Both the position numbers and the translations under genes were made by a program. Of a stretch of DNA of 64,000 bases, positions 51,012-58,268 are shown piece by piece. The stretch spans positions 1,480,491 to 1,544,490 of the forward strand of contig NZ_CP048795.1 of NCBI RefSeq assembly GCF_011006175.1, given 5' to 3'. Each line of letters starts with the position of its first letter. The stretch's first letter is position 1. The notes below the pieces were generated by a model. It was not told where the DNA came from. It saw only the letters and a program-made list of their open reading frames with translations, and did not search any database. This stretch comes from Hydrogenobacter sp. T-8. Lineage in GTDB: Bacteria; Aquificota; Aquificia; Aquificales; Aquificaceae.

Positions 51012-52844
51012 ATGAATATGGACTACAAGCCTCAGGAAATAGAGTCAAAGTGGCAAAGAGTTTGGGAAGAGCAAGGTATTTTCAAAGCAAGGGAAGAGGG
51101 CAAAAAACTCTATGTGCTTGAGATGTTTCCTTATCCTTCTGGCAGGATACATATGGGACATGTGAGGAACTACACTATAGGAGATGTCATAGCAAGGTTT
51201 ATGAGGTTTAAAGGCTACTCGGTGCTTCATCCTATGGGATGGGATGCCTTTGGATTGCCTGCGGAGAACGCTGCCATAAAGCATGGAGTCCACCCTGCCA
51301 GCTGGACCTACGAAAACATAGCCTATATGAAAAGGCAGTTAAAGAGCCTTGGCTTTTCCTACGATTGGGATAGGGAGATAGCCACCTGCGACCCTGAGTA
51401 TTATCGTTGGAATCAGTGGATTTTTCTCAAGTTTTTTGAGCATGGCTTAGCCTACAGGAAGTCCGCAGAGGTAAACTGGTGTCCTAACGATGAAACGGTG
51501 CTTGCCAATGAGCAGGTTATAGAGGGAAGATGCTGGAGGTGTGGCACGCCCATAGTAAGAAGGGAAGTGCCCTCTTGGTATTTGAATATAACCGCCTATG
51601 CGGAGAGGCTTTTGGAAGACCTCAAGGAGCTTGAAGGCAAGTGGCCAGAAAGGGTTATAGCACAGCAAAGAAACTGGATAGGAAGGTCAGAGGGTGCTAT
51701 CCTTAAATTCTTTGTGGAAGATATATCCATAGAGGTTTTTACCACAAGACCAGACACGGTCTTTGGTGCTACCTTTGTAGTGCTTGCACCAGAGCATCCT
51801 CTTACCCTTGAATTGGCAAAGAGAGGAAACTTCTCAGAGGTCAAGAGCTTTGTGGAGCGTATGAAACAAAAATCCACAAGGGAAAGGGGAATAGAGGAAG
51901 AAAAGGAAGGTGTGTTTCTTGGAGTTTATGCGGTAAACCCTGCTACGGGAGAGAAGATACCCGTCTGGACCGCCAACTATGTGCTTTATGAGTATGGCAC
52001 GGGTGCCATAATGTGCGTGCCAGCTCATGACCAAAGGGACTACGAATTTGCCATAAAATATGGACTACCCATAAGGTATGTGGTTAAACCTTTGGAGGGA
52101 GAGTTTCCAAAGGACAGAGCCTACGAAGAGCCGGGTATTCTCATAAACTCTGGACAGTTTAATGGTATAAAGTCCACAGAGGCAAAGAAAGCCATAACCC
52201 AGTGGCTTAAGGAAAGGGGTCTTGGAGACTTTAAAATAACCTACAGACTAAGGGACTGGAACATTTCAAGACAGAGATACTGGGGCACGCCTATACCCAT
52301 AGTTTACTGCGACCACTGTGGAATAGTGCCAGTCCCAGAGGACCAACTTCCCGTGCTTTTACCTCAAAGGGTGGAGATAACGGGTCATGGAAACCCTCTT
52401 GAAAAAGTCCCAGAGTTTGTCAACACCACCTGCCCCAAGTGTGGAAGACCTGCAAAAAGAGAGACGGATACAATGGATACCTTCTTTGACTCAAGCTGGT
52501 ATTTCTTACGCTTTTGCGACCCCAAAAACTCAGAAAAGCCCTTCTCTCCAGAAAGGGTGGAGTTCTGGATGCCCGTAGACTTATACATAGGCGGTATAGA
52601 GCATGCGGTCTTGCACCTTCTTTATGCGAGGTTTTTCCAAAAGTTCCTTTATGACCTTGGATTGGTAAAGGACAAAGAGCCCTTCCTTAGGCTTATTACT
52701 CAAGGTATGGTGCTAAAAAGGTGGGTAAGCGTGGAGAGGTATTTGGAGTATTTGGAAGAAAAGTATGGAGTGCAAAGCCTTTTGGAAGAGGACGTGGAAA
52801 AGCTAAAAGAGTTAATGGAAAGGGATATGGGTTCAAAGAGCTAA
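51012..52844 (+). CDS. leuS: leucyl-tRNA synthetase, alpha subunit (split enzyme)
   Basis: About 610 residues. [20 protein letters not shown] near residue 40 is the HIGH-type motif. The editing domain has [12 protein letters not shown] near 247. CPNDETVLA and [12 protein letters not shown] are normal LeuRS segments. After LITQGMVL the protein continues for about 50 residues and stops, without the KMSKS loop or anticodon-binding region. Aquifex LeuRS is split in just this way into alpha (634 residues) and beta (289 residues). No beta gene is adjacent; the next gene is on the other strand. The ATG at 51018 is an alternative start and would suit a leaderless mRNA. Confidence 0.95.
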   Translation: MNMDYKPQEIESKWQRVWEEQGIFKAREEGKKLYVLEMFPYPSGRIHMGHVRNYTIGDVIARFMRFKGYSVLHPMGWDAFGLPAENAAIKHGVHPASWTYENIAYMKRQLKSLGFSYDWDREIATCDPEYYRWNQWIFLKFFEHGLAYRKSAEVNWCPNDETVLANEQVIEGRCWRCGTPIVRREVPSWYLNITAYAERLLEDLKELEGKWPERVIAQQRNWIGRSEGAILKFFVEDISIEVFTTRPDTVFGATFVVLAPEHPLTLELAKRGNFSEVKSFVERMKQKSTRERGIEEEKEGVFLGVYAVNPATGEKIPVWTANYVLYEYGTGAIMCVPAHDQRDYEFAIKYGLPIRYVVKPLEGEFPKDRAYEEPGILINSGQFNGIKSTEAKKAITQWLKERGLGDFKITYRLRDWNISRQRYWGTPIPIVYCDHCGIVPVPEDQLPVLLPQRVEITGHGNPLEKVPEFVNTTCPKCGRPAKRETDTMDTFFDSSWYFLRFCDPKNSEKPFSPERVEFWMPVDLYIGGIEHAVLHLLYARFFQKFLYDLGLVKDKEPFLRLITQGMVLKRWVSVERYLEYLEEKYGVQSLLEEDVEKLKELMERDMGSKS

Positions 52845-52846
52845 CC

Positions 52847-53797
52847 TCAAAGATACAGCCTTGCTCCCTCAGTCCCTTTCAAAGAACCCACTAATAGCAC
52901 AAGGGAAGAGCCAACAGCTAAGAGCTGAAAGCTCCAAAAGCTAAGCAGTTTAAGGTAGGCAAGGGGTGAACCAAGAAAAAGCAAAAGCAGGCTTGTAAGA
53001 TTATCTAAAAAGGAAAAGATAAACAGAAAAATACCTATCCAGAGGGCTGTCCTTCTTTTTACTCCCGCAAAGGGTAAAAGATGAGCCAAGGCAAGAGAAT
53101 AAATCGCCATGGCTATAAGATGGGGATAAAAAACTTTAAAAACGCCATTAAAACTCTTAGCCCTAATGAAGAGGTCTGGATTGCCAAGAAAGTAGTTTCT
53201 TATGCCTTCAACTCCAAATCCCATTTTAGCATGAAAGTTCAAAAAATTGGAGAAGAGAAAAAAAAGAGAAAAAAAAGCAAAGGTAAGGCTTATGAGCTTT
53301 AGAGTATCTGTTTTCGGTGAGTTTTGTTCATCTCTTAGGATGTAGAGGGTGGTCAAAAGCCATGTAATTAGATAATTAAGTTGGTAAGCTAAGAAGGAAA
53401 GGAGCTTTAGCATAACTGTTTTTGTGCCAAGCAGAAGTATAAGGAAGTCAGAAAGCAGAAACAAAAGGGCAAAGAAACTTGTGGAAGCTATAAGCATTAA
53501 CTTGGTTTTCTTGGATAAGACCGTTATATTTAGCAGAGAAAAAAGGGTTATCAGAAGCATTCCATGGATAAAAACTCCCACATGAAAGTCCTCCGAGACC
53601 TGTGCTATGGAAACCCTTTCGGGAAATTCTGGGTCCATAAAGAAATATCTCACAAGGCTCTCCTGAGAAAAGCCATACTTGGAATAGAAATGAACCCAAG
53701 AGGCAAGCCAGAAAAGCAAGGCAAAAACCAAGAAAAAGAGCACTGCGTAGTATAGAGGTGTATTCTTCTTTATGTTAGCAGATATGAAAAACCTCAC
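52847..53797 (-). CDS. eight-helix membrane protein with internal duplication
   Basis: 316 residues with two similar halves of about four helices each. Compare YSKYGFSQESLVRYFFMDPE with FHAKMGFGVEGIRNYFLGNP; each is followed by a longer loop and a helix (GVFIHGMLLITLFSLLN, KVFYPHLIAMAIYSLAL). The start is GTG at 53797, overlapping the upstream stop (GTGA), with GGAGGT (53802-53807) upstream; the longer reading to 53824 is less likely. It follows the FMN-binding protein, so a redox membrane role is possible. Family not recognised. Confidence 0.72.
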   Translation of the reverse strand: MRFFISANIKKNTPLYYAVLFFLVFALLFWLASWVHFYSKYGFSQESLVRYFFMDPEFPERVSIAQVSEDFHVGVFIHGMLLITLFSLLNITVLSKKTKLMLIASTSFFALLFLLSDFLILLLGTKTVMLKLLSFLAYQLNYLITWLLTTLYILRDEQNSPKTDTLKLISLTFAFFSLFFLFSNFLNFHAKMGFGVEGIRNYFLGNPDLFIRAKSFNGVFKVFYPHLIAMAIYSLALAHLLPFAGVKRRTALWIGIFLFIFSFLDNLTSLLLLFLGSPLAYLKLLSFWSFQLLAVGSSLVLLVGSLKGTEGARLYL

Positions 53798-54336
53798 CTT
53801 TGACCTCCAAAAAGTATCTGCCACATGGCAAGCACTTTACGGGCATTGTCAGTTATAGCTCTTGCTGTCAAAGTAGCACCTGTTATATTGGGAATATCTC
53901 TCCTAAGTCTTATGGGGTCTTTGCTTAGCTGTTTACCTGCAAAGAGCCTAAGCCATTGGTCCTCTGGCATATACTCAAGAGGCTCATAAAAGGCAAGCAC
54001 CTCTACCACGTCAAGCCTTCCGTCTGGGGTAATTGTATATAGGACTACCTCTGGATGCGTCCTAACTCTGTGTATGTCCGCATAGCCATAGGCTACTATT
54101 TGTCCACCTTTTTTGACTATATACCACGACGCAAGCCTTGATTCTAACCTGACGCCAGATATCCTTTGGACCTCTTCCACCTGCTCTCTCGTGAGGGTAA
54201 TATTCCTAACCTCTATTTGAGAGCCGGGATAAATCTGAGAAAGGGCTTGCTCTGGTCTTTTAAACTCCTTTGCTTGCAAGGGGTTAGGGGATAAGAGAGT
54301 GTAAACAATAAGAAATAAAAGAGCCAACAGAGCCAT
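53794..54336 (-). CDS. FMN-binding domain protein (RnfG/NqrC-like), exported
   Basis: 180 residues with a signal peptide or anchor (MALLALLFLIVYTLLS). NITGATLTARAITDNARK near the C-terminus has the TGATxT site at which FMN is attached through a phosphoester bond to Thr in NqrC/RnfG. Full Rnf or Nqr clusters are not present, so it may serve another periplasmic electron chain. The ATG at 54336 has AGGAGGTTAAC upstream; the longer reading to 54426 is not credible. A terminator lies between it and the porin. Confidence 0.85.
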   Translation of the reverse strand: MALLALLFLIVYTLLSPNPLQAKEFKRPEQALSQIYPGSQIEVRNITLTREQVEEVQRISGVRLESRLASWYIVKKGGQIVAYGYADIHRVRTHPEVVLYTITPDGRLDVVEVLAFYEPLEYMPEDQWLRLFAGKQLSKDPIRLRRDIPNITGATLTARAITDNARKVLAMWQILFGGQR

Positions 54337-54387
54337 GTTAACCTCCTGAGCTTTTAATTCTACTCCATTAACTTTTACACTAAAAGC

Positions 54388-54405
54388 CCCTCCCGAAGGG
54401 GAGGG
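54388..54405 (-). terminator. hairpin terminator after the porin gene
   Basis: CCCTCCC-CTTC-GGGAGGG on the minus strand, a perfect 7-bp GC-rich stem, followed by GCTTTTAGT. The T-run is short, so read-through into the FMN-binding gene is possible. Confidence 0.65.
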
Positions 54406-54425
54406 CACAACATGAGGAAGAGCCA

Positions 54426-55826
54426 TCAGAACATAAAACCAAGAGTGAGCCTGTATTCGTTTTCATCCTTCTTTGGCTTGCTGTAGTCTAACTTCGCATA
54501 GTCCGCCTTTATGGCTACGAGAGGGTGTGGTTTATAGGAAATGCCGAAGTTATAAACCTTTAGCTTATGTCCGTCAGGTTTTAGATAGCCAGAGGGCACT
54601 TTCTTGTGTGTATCAAAGTCCTCGTATATTCCAAAGACATAAAGCTCCTGATTTTCTGGTCCAAAGAGCCTAAAGAGGTCGTAAGCAACCTGCACATAAA
54701 AGCCTTGCTGTTCCTTTGGCATTATGTTATTTCTGTTAGCACCGGTGTTTGGGTTCTGGATGTTGTTTCCAAAGAGGTCTCTGGACATCTTTAGAGCATC
54801 CTCAGTTTTCACCAATGCTCCTACAAACCTCACATCCCATCCCGCATACTGCCACCATATGTGAGGAGAGAACATGGTAAGAGAGCCAACCTTTGAACCT
54901 CTTCTGAGACCAAGCTGAGAATCTGAACCACCCTTAGACTGCACATCTGCGTAGACAAAAGAACCTCCAATTTTTAGGTTAAAGGGCAGGTCTATATCCA
55001 CTCTTCCCGTATATCCAAGCCTGTCTGCCACAGCCCTTGCACCTCTTTGTCTGACAGTTTTTAAAGGCTCAAGTGCATTGTAGTCTCCACCACCTTTCAG
55101 CATAAGTCCGTTTATCAGATAAAACCTGTAGTCTACAGGACCTACCGTCCCATACACTCCAAGACCCATCTCTTCCCATGTGGACATCATTATCCTACGT
55201 TCAAAGAAGGGTCTTTCCGCAGAGGGGAAGGTGGGAGGCTCATGAACTTCGTTGATTATTCCTACGGGCATAAGAAGGAGACCACCTCTTAGCCCTAACT
55301 CTGGTCTAAACCTATAGTCAAGATATGCCAGCTCCGCCTTGAAGTATCCTCCGCCTGTGCCATGCCCTCCAGAGGTAGAGGCGTGCTCCAGCTCAAGCTC
55401 TGAGTTGAACTTGAGCTTTTCATCAAAGGCATAACCAAGATAGAGTATAAGCCTCTGCATATCCGCTATGCTCTTTGCCCCACCTCTAGCGTTTACATCA
55501 TTATGCACAAAGGTAAGCTCACCATAACCTCCGATGGAGACGCCCCTTGGGTTAAAGTGCACCTTTGAGGCTGCAGGACCAAGTCCAGAATAGGACTTAA
55601 TTTCAAGTTTTGGCATGGCAATGTCAAGCCTGAGCTGTCTTACTTCTTCCTTGAGGGCTTCTGTTTCCTTCCTTGTTTCTTCTGCCTTCTTTTGCTCCTC
55701 TTTTAGCTTTTGAACCTCCTGCTGGAGCATCCTTATCTGCTCCTCAAGCTGACGAATTCTGTCCTCTGGCGTTTGGGCAAAAACTGCAGTGGAAAAGAGT
55801 GCGGTGGCTAAAAGCACCTTCTTCAT
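54426..55826 (-). CDS. outer-membrane porin-like protein with coiled-coil N-terminus
   Basis: 466 residues. Signal peptide (MKKVLLATALFSTAVFA), then a coiled coil (about 20-75), then a large beta-barrel with repeated aromatic strands, ending in LTLGFMF. This is the plan of the phosphate-selective or anion-type porins and DcaP-like proteins in Gram-negatives. The substrate is unknown. The start is set by TAAGGAGGTT upstream of 55826. It is preceded by a consensus promoter overlapped by a Fur-like inverted repeat. Confidence 0.82.
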   Translation of the reverse strand: MKKVLLATALFSTAVFAQTPEDRIRQLEEQIRMLQQEVQKLKEEQKKAEETRKETEALKEEVRQLRLDIAMPKLEIKSYSGLGPAASKVHFNPRGVSIGGYGELTFVHNDVNARGGAKSIADMQRLILYLGYAFDEKLKFNSELELEHASTSGGHGTGGGYFKAELAYLDYRFRPELGLRGGLLLMPVGIINEVHEPPTFPSAERPFFERRIMMSTWEEMGLGVYGTVGPVDYRFYLINGLMLKGGGDYNALEPLKTVRQRGARAVADRLGYTGRVDIDLPFNLKIGGSFVYADVQSKGGSDSQLGLRRGSKVGSLTMFSPHIWWQYAGWDVRFVGALVKTEDALKMSRDLFGNNIQNPNTGANRNNIMPKEQQGFYVQVAYDLFRLFGPENQELYVFGIYEDFDTHKKVPSGYLKPDGHKLKVYNFGISYKPHPLVAIKADYAKLDYSKPKKDENEYRLTLGFMF

Positions 55827-55837
55827 GCCAAACCTCC

Positions 55838-56053
55838 TTACACTAAAATTGAGATTTTGTAGCAAGAAAGTATAAATAAATTGAAATCCGTTGTCAATAT
55901 GATTTTTCTCATGTATAGCTTATCCTCCTCAGACCTTGGTGCCAGCTTTTGCTCCAACTCCTGCTTTGTGGCAGATATTACCACATCTTCAAGGGTCTCT
56001 TGGGCAAAGACTGTAGAGCTAAACAAGAACAACAGTAAAAACTTTGTCCTCAT
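55838..56053 (-). pseudogene. N-terminal remnant of a TonB-dependent receptor
   Basis: The frame starts with a signal peptide (MRTKFLLLFLFSSTVFA) and continues QETLEDVVISATKQELEQKL, which matches the beginning of a TonB-dependent receptor plug domain (TLEDVVVSATR type). After about 45 residues the reading enters promoter DNA of the porin gene and stops. Almost the entire receptor is missing, so this is most likely a deletion remnant. An alternative is a genuine short secreted protein. Confidence 0.5.
55869..55898 (-). promoter_or_regulatory. consensus porin promoter overlapped by a Fur-family-like box
   Basis: Minus strand TTGACA (55892-55897), 17 bp, TATACT (55869-55874). A 19-bp inverted repeat, ATTGAAATC-C-GTTGTCAAT on the plus strand (55880-55898), covers the -35 and spacer. 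Its 7-1-7 core resembles Fur/PerR-family operators. Bound protein would block RNA polymerase. Confidence 0.65.
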
Positions 56054-56064
56054 TTCTACACCTC

Positions 56065-56478
56065 CTACCAAACCATGACTTTTGTGCTTTCACCTGAAAG
56101 TCTTGGGAAAACTACAGCCGGATTTGCCCACTGGATACCCTCTAAGAGCTCTTTGATCCCAAGCTTTCTTCCCCAATAAGGACACGCATATACCATTCCG
56201 CCTTCTCTCAACACATCCACCAAGCCTTGCCTATAGATAGATTTCCTTTGGTAGCTTTTCTGAGCCAGCTTTACCGCAGGACCTTCAAGGACAATAACTA
56301 CCTCATTACCAGCTGATAGCAAAGACTTAGCCATGGTAAATGCTGTCTCTGTCCTATGATGGTTTTCCTCAGAAACGAACATAAGCACCCTTATATGAGG
56401 CAAGCCTTCGTTCGGTTTCAACTGGTGGGCAAAGGCTAAAAGAAAACTAAAAACTAATATCAAAAACCCTCTCAACAT
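56065..56478 (-). CDS. exported DsrE/F-like protein
   Basis: 137 residues with an N-terminal signal (MLRGFLILVFSFLLAFA). The body (IRVLMFVSEENHHRTETAFTM, NEVVIVLEGPAVKL, YACPYWGRKLG) is a DsrE/YchN-like alpha/beta fold. Cys in YACPYWG may be the sulfur-carrying residue. Periplasmic placement is unusual for this family. It lies 65 bp after the ferritin-like gene and may be in the same transcript. Confidence 0.75.
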   Translation of the reverse strand: MLRGFLILVFSFLLAFAHQLKPNEGLPHIRVLMFVSEENHHRTETAFTMAKSLLSAGNEVVIVLEGPAVKLAQKSYQRKSIYRQGLVDVLREGGMVYACPYWGRKLGIKELLEGIQWANPAVVFPRLSGESTKVMVW

Positions 56479-56485
56479 TTGACTA

Positions 56486-56501
56486 CCCCTCTAAAAAGGG
56501 G
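56486..56501. other. small intercistronic hairpin
   Basis: CCCCT-CTAAAA-AGGGG, a 5-bp stem between the ferritin-like and DsrE-like genes. No T-run follows on the minus strand, so it is not a good terminator and may mark an mRNA processing site. Confidence 0.35.
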
Positions 56502-56543
56502 GAGGCAAGGCAGGTAAGCCCCCCACGAGCAAGAGCCTGCATG

Positions 56544-56987
56544 TTAGTGATAGACCTCAATCTGACCGGGCTTTCTGAGCATTTTGTTGACCTCATCGTA
56601 GTGTTCCAGCTCTTCCTTGAGCTTTTCCCTTGTCCACTCCTCGAGCCTTGGGTCCTTGTCCTTTACCAGCTCAAGCAATGCCTTGTATTCCTCAAAGGCT
56701 TTTAGCTCATGCTCCAGAGACTCCTTTAAGATTTCCTCAATTTCGTGCCTGTAGGTCTCCAACAGTGGACCTATAGCCAGCGAGGGATGGCCGCCAAGGT
56801 AAGTGATAAGCTCTCCCACTTCTCTTGCATGCTGGAGGGCTTCTTCTGCTTGTTTTTCAAGCCACTTGACGATGGGTATACGGTTCACCCCATAGACCAT
56901 AAGCGCATAGTGAGTGTAGCGCACCACACCTGCCAGCTCCAACTCAAGGATACGGTTGAGCCTCTCAATGACCGCCTGCTTGTCCAT
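56544..56987 (-). CDS. ferritin-like diiron protein (bacterioferritin type)
   Basis: A 147-residue four-helix bundle. The iron ligands are seen as two E..H/E-type sets: ELAGVVRYTHYAL (about 17-29), EALQHAREVGE (about 48-58), EHELKAFEEY (about 92-101) and EELEHYDEV (about 125-133). Such proteins store iron or destroy peroxide. The heme-binding Met of true bacterioferritin is not apparent. A good ribosome site (TAGGAGG) precedes it, right after a 25-residue ORF. Confidence 0.88.
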   Translation of the reverse strand: MDKQAVIERLNRILELELAGVVRYTHYALMVYGVNRIPIVKWLEKQAEEALQHAREVGELITYLGGHPSLAIGPLLETYRHEIEEILKESLEHELKAFEEYKALLELVKDKDPRLEEWTREKLKEELEHYDEVNKMLRKPGQIEVYH

Positions 56988-56998
56988 GTCTATACCTC

Positions 56999-57076
56999 CT
57001 AAAGTATGGTTGACACCACATAAAGAACAAAAAGCAGGTCAAAAGCCAAAAGCCAAAAGGCTTTGCCCCATTCCAT
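56999..57076 (-). CDS. 25-residue single-helix membrane peptide
   Basis: MEWGKAFWLLAFDLLFVLYV then a few residues: almost the entire product is one membrane helix with an aspartate in its middle. GAGGAGGTGAGCC before the ATG is one of the strongest ribosome sites in the window, and the stop lies 11 bp before the ferritin-like gene. Its own -10 box is at 57096-57101. The ribosome site and tight spacing argue for real translation. Function unknown. Confidence 0.62.
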   Translation of the reverse strand: MEWGKAFWLLAFDLLFVLYVVSTIL

Positions 57077-57095
57077 GGCTCACCTCCTCTCACAC

Positions 57096-57128
57096 ATTAT
57101 AATACCAAAATTAAAATCAAATATCAAG
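57096..57128 (-). promoter_or_regulatory. promoter and Fur-like box for the membrane peptide/ferritin operon
   Basis: TATAAT on the minus strand (57096-57101). The 19-bp element ATTAAAATCAAATATCAAG (57110-57128) matches the one at 57430-57448 in 15 of 19 positions and overlaps the expected -35 zone. No good TTGACA is at 17 bp. Confidence 0.5.
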
Positions 57129-57416
57129 ACTACTCCCCTCATTTTTTACCAGCCTCTTTATCTCCCTCTCCAGACTGCACACACCATGAGAGTGGCAAAA
57201 GATGCACCTATCCTTTGCATAATCTTTGGCAAGCCGAACCATGTTGTGCCCCACAAGACCAGTGAAGACTATTACCCAGTCCGCACACGCCAATGCACTG
57301 TCAATGTTCTGCTGTGTTTCTTGGTTTATAAACTTGATGTTTACTCCATACCTCTTGGAAAGCTCTTTAACCCTTGCCCTCATCCTGTCGTGTCCTCCAA
57401 GAACTAACAACCGCAT
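57117..57416 (-). CDS. DUF2325-family small protein
   Basis: 99 residues. LLVLGGHDRMRARVKEL at the start, ADWVIVFTGLVGHNMVRLAK in the middle and a CHSHG near the end match DUF2325, a Rossmann-like family of unknown role often near sulfur or metal genes. Two Cys and two His (CIFCHSH) could bind a metal. AGGAGGTAG precedes the ATG. A Fur-like box is upstream and another overlaps its 3' end. Confidence 0.78.
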   Translation of the reverse strand: MRLLVLGGHDRMRARVKELSKRYGVNIKFINQETQQNIDSALACADWVIVFTGLVGHNMVRLAKDYAKDRCIFCHSHGVCSLEREIKRLVKNEGSSLDI

Positions 57417-57429
57417 GGCTACCTCCTAT

Positions 57430-57448
57430 ATTGAAATCTGATATCAAT
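57430..57448 (-). promoter_or_regulatory. Fur-family-like operator for the DUF2325 gene
   Basis: ATTGAAATC-T-GATATCAAT is a 19-bp palindrome with only two mismatched pairs around a central base; the core TGAAATC-T-GATATCA is 7-1-7. On the minus strand a TATAAA box at 57449-57454 puts the expected transcription start within the operator. Confidence 0.6.
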
Positions 57449-57491
57449 TTTATAGACCCTCCTCTCAAAAGTCAAGATGACGAAAATCATC

Positions 57492-57497
57492 TATAAT
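57492..57497 (+). promoter_or_regulatory. -10 box of the Nudix gene
   Basis: TATAAT ends 7 nt before the ATG at 57505 with no Shine-Dalgarno. Just upstream is the short inverted repeat GATGA-CGAAAA-TCATC (57476-57491), which may be an operator. Confidence 0.45.
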
Positions 57498-57504
57498 ACT
57501 CCCT

Positions 57505-57918
57505 ATGAAAGAACCAAAAACTCCCTATCTTGCAGTGGATGGTATACTAAGGCTCTGGGAAGGTGAAAGATTTAAAGGTTTAGTGCTTATAGAAAGGTTA
57601 TACGCTCCAGAGGGTTTAGCTCTGCCCGGAGGCTTTGTGGAGGTGGGAGAAAGCGTAGAATCCGCAGTGTTAAGAGAAATAAAAGAAGAAACGGGTCTTG
57701 ATGCAAGGATAAACAGGCTCTTTGGAGTCTATTCTGACTCAAAGAGAGACCCAAGGTTTCATGTAGTTTCTGTAGTCTTTGTATGTGATGCGGAGGGTGA
57801 ACCAAAGGCTGGAGATGACGCAAAAAGGGTAAGGGTTTACAGACTTGAAGACCTGCCCCTTGACCTATTGGTCTTTGACCACAAGAGCATACTTTTAGAC
57901 TACATGAAAAAATGTTAA
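57505..57918 (+). CDS. Nudix hydrolase
   Basis: A 137-residue pyrophosphohydrolase. GGFVEVGESVESAVLREIKE followed by ETGL (residues about 37-60) is the full Nudix box GX5EX7REUXEEXGU with all acidic ligands. Substrates of the family include oxidised nucleotides, ADP-ribose and NADH; the ADP-ribose type is possible but not provable. It stands alone, likely with a leaderless message. Confidence 0.9.
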   Translation: MKEPKTPYLAVDGILRLWEGERFKGLVLIERLYAPEGLALPGGFVEVGESVESAVLREIKEETGLDARINRLFGVYSDSKRDPRFHVVSVVFVCDAEGEPKAGDDAKRVRVYRLEDLPLDLLVFDHKSILLDYMKKC

Positions 57919-57951
57919 AATTTTCTTAACACTCGCCATTGGAGGAGCTAA

Positions 57952-58266
57952 ATGACCAAGGAGTTTGAAATAGGCATAAACCTACTCAAAAGAGTTCAGA
58001 AGGAATTGGAAGAGCTTTCTCAGGCTCAGGACAGACTAACTGCGAGAAAAATAGTTAACAGCATAGTTAATCCAATTACAGCCTCCGCCTACCAGATAAG
58101 GGTAGGTGATGGTCCATACAAGGAAGAGCTTCTTGAAAATCTTCTAAAGCTGGTAAAAGAGATGAGAGAGCTGTCAGATATGAACGGTGTTAGGGAAACC
58201 ATTAAGAAACTGCTTGAGCTTTTGAAAGAGGTAGAAGAAACCTCTACAGAGAAGAAAGAAGGCTAA
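57952..58266 (+). CDS. hypothetical helical protein
   Basis: 104 residues, predicted entirely helical and charged (FEIGINLLKRVQKELEELSQ). No signal or known motif. GGAGGAG sits at the right distance from the ATG at 57952. It is 2 bp from panB, so it is in the same operon. Not recognised. Confidence 0.7.
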   Translation: MTKEFEIGINLLKRVQKELEELSQAQDRLTARKIVNSIVNPITASAYQIRVGDGPYKEELLENLLKLVKEMRELSDMNGVRETIKKLLELLKEVEETSTEKKEG

Positions 58267-58268
58267 GG

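Noticed and set aside
54337-54426. longer N-terminus for the FMN-binding protein
   Set aside because: It would translate the porin terminator; a Shine-Dalgarno and signal peptide fit the ATG at 54336.
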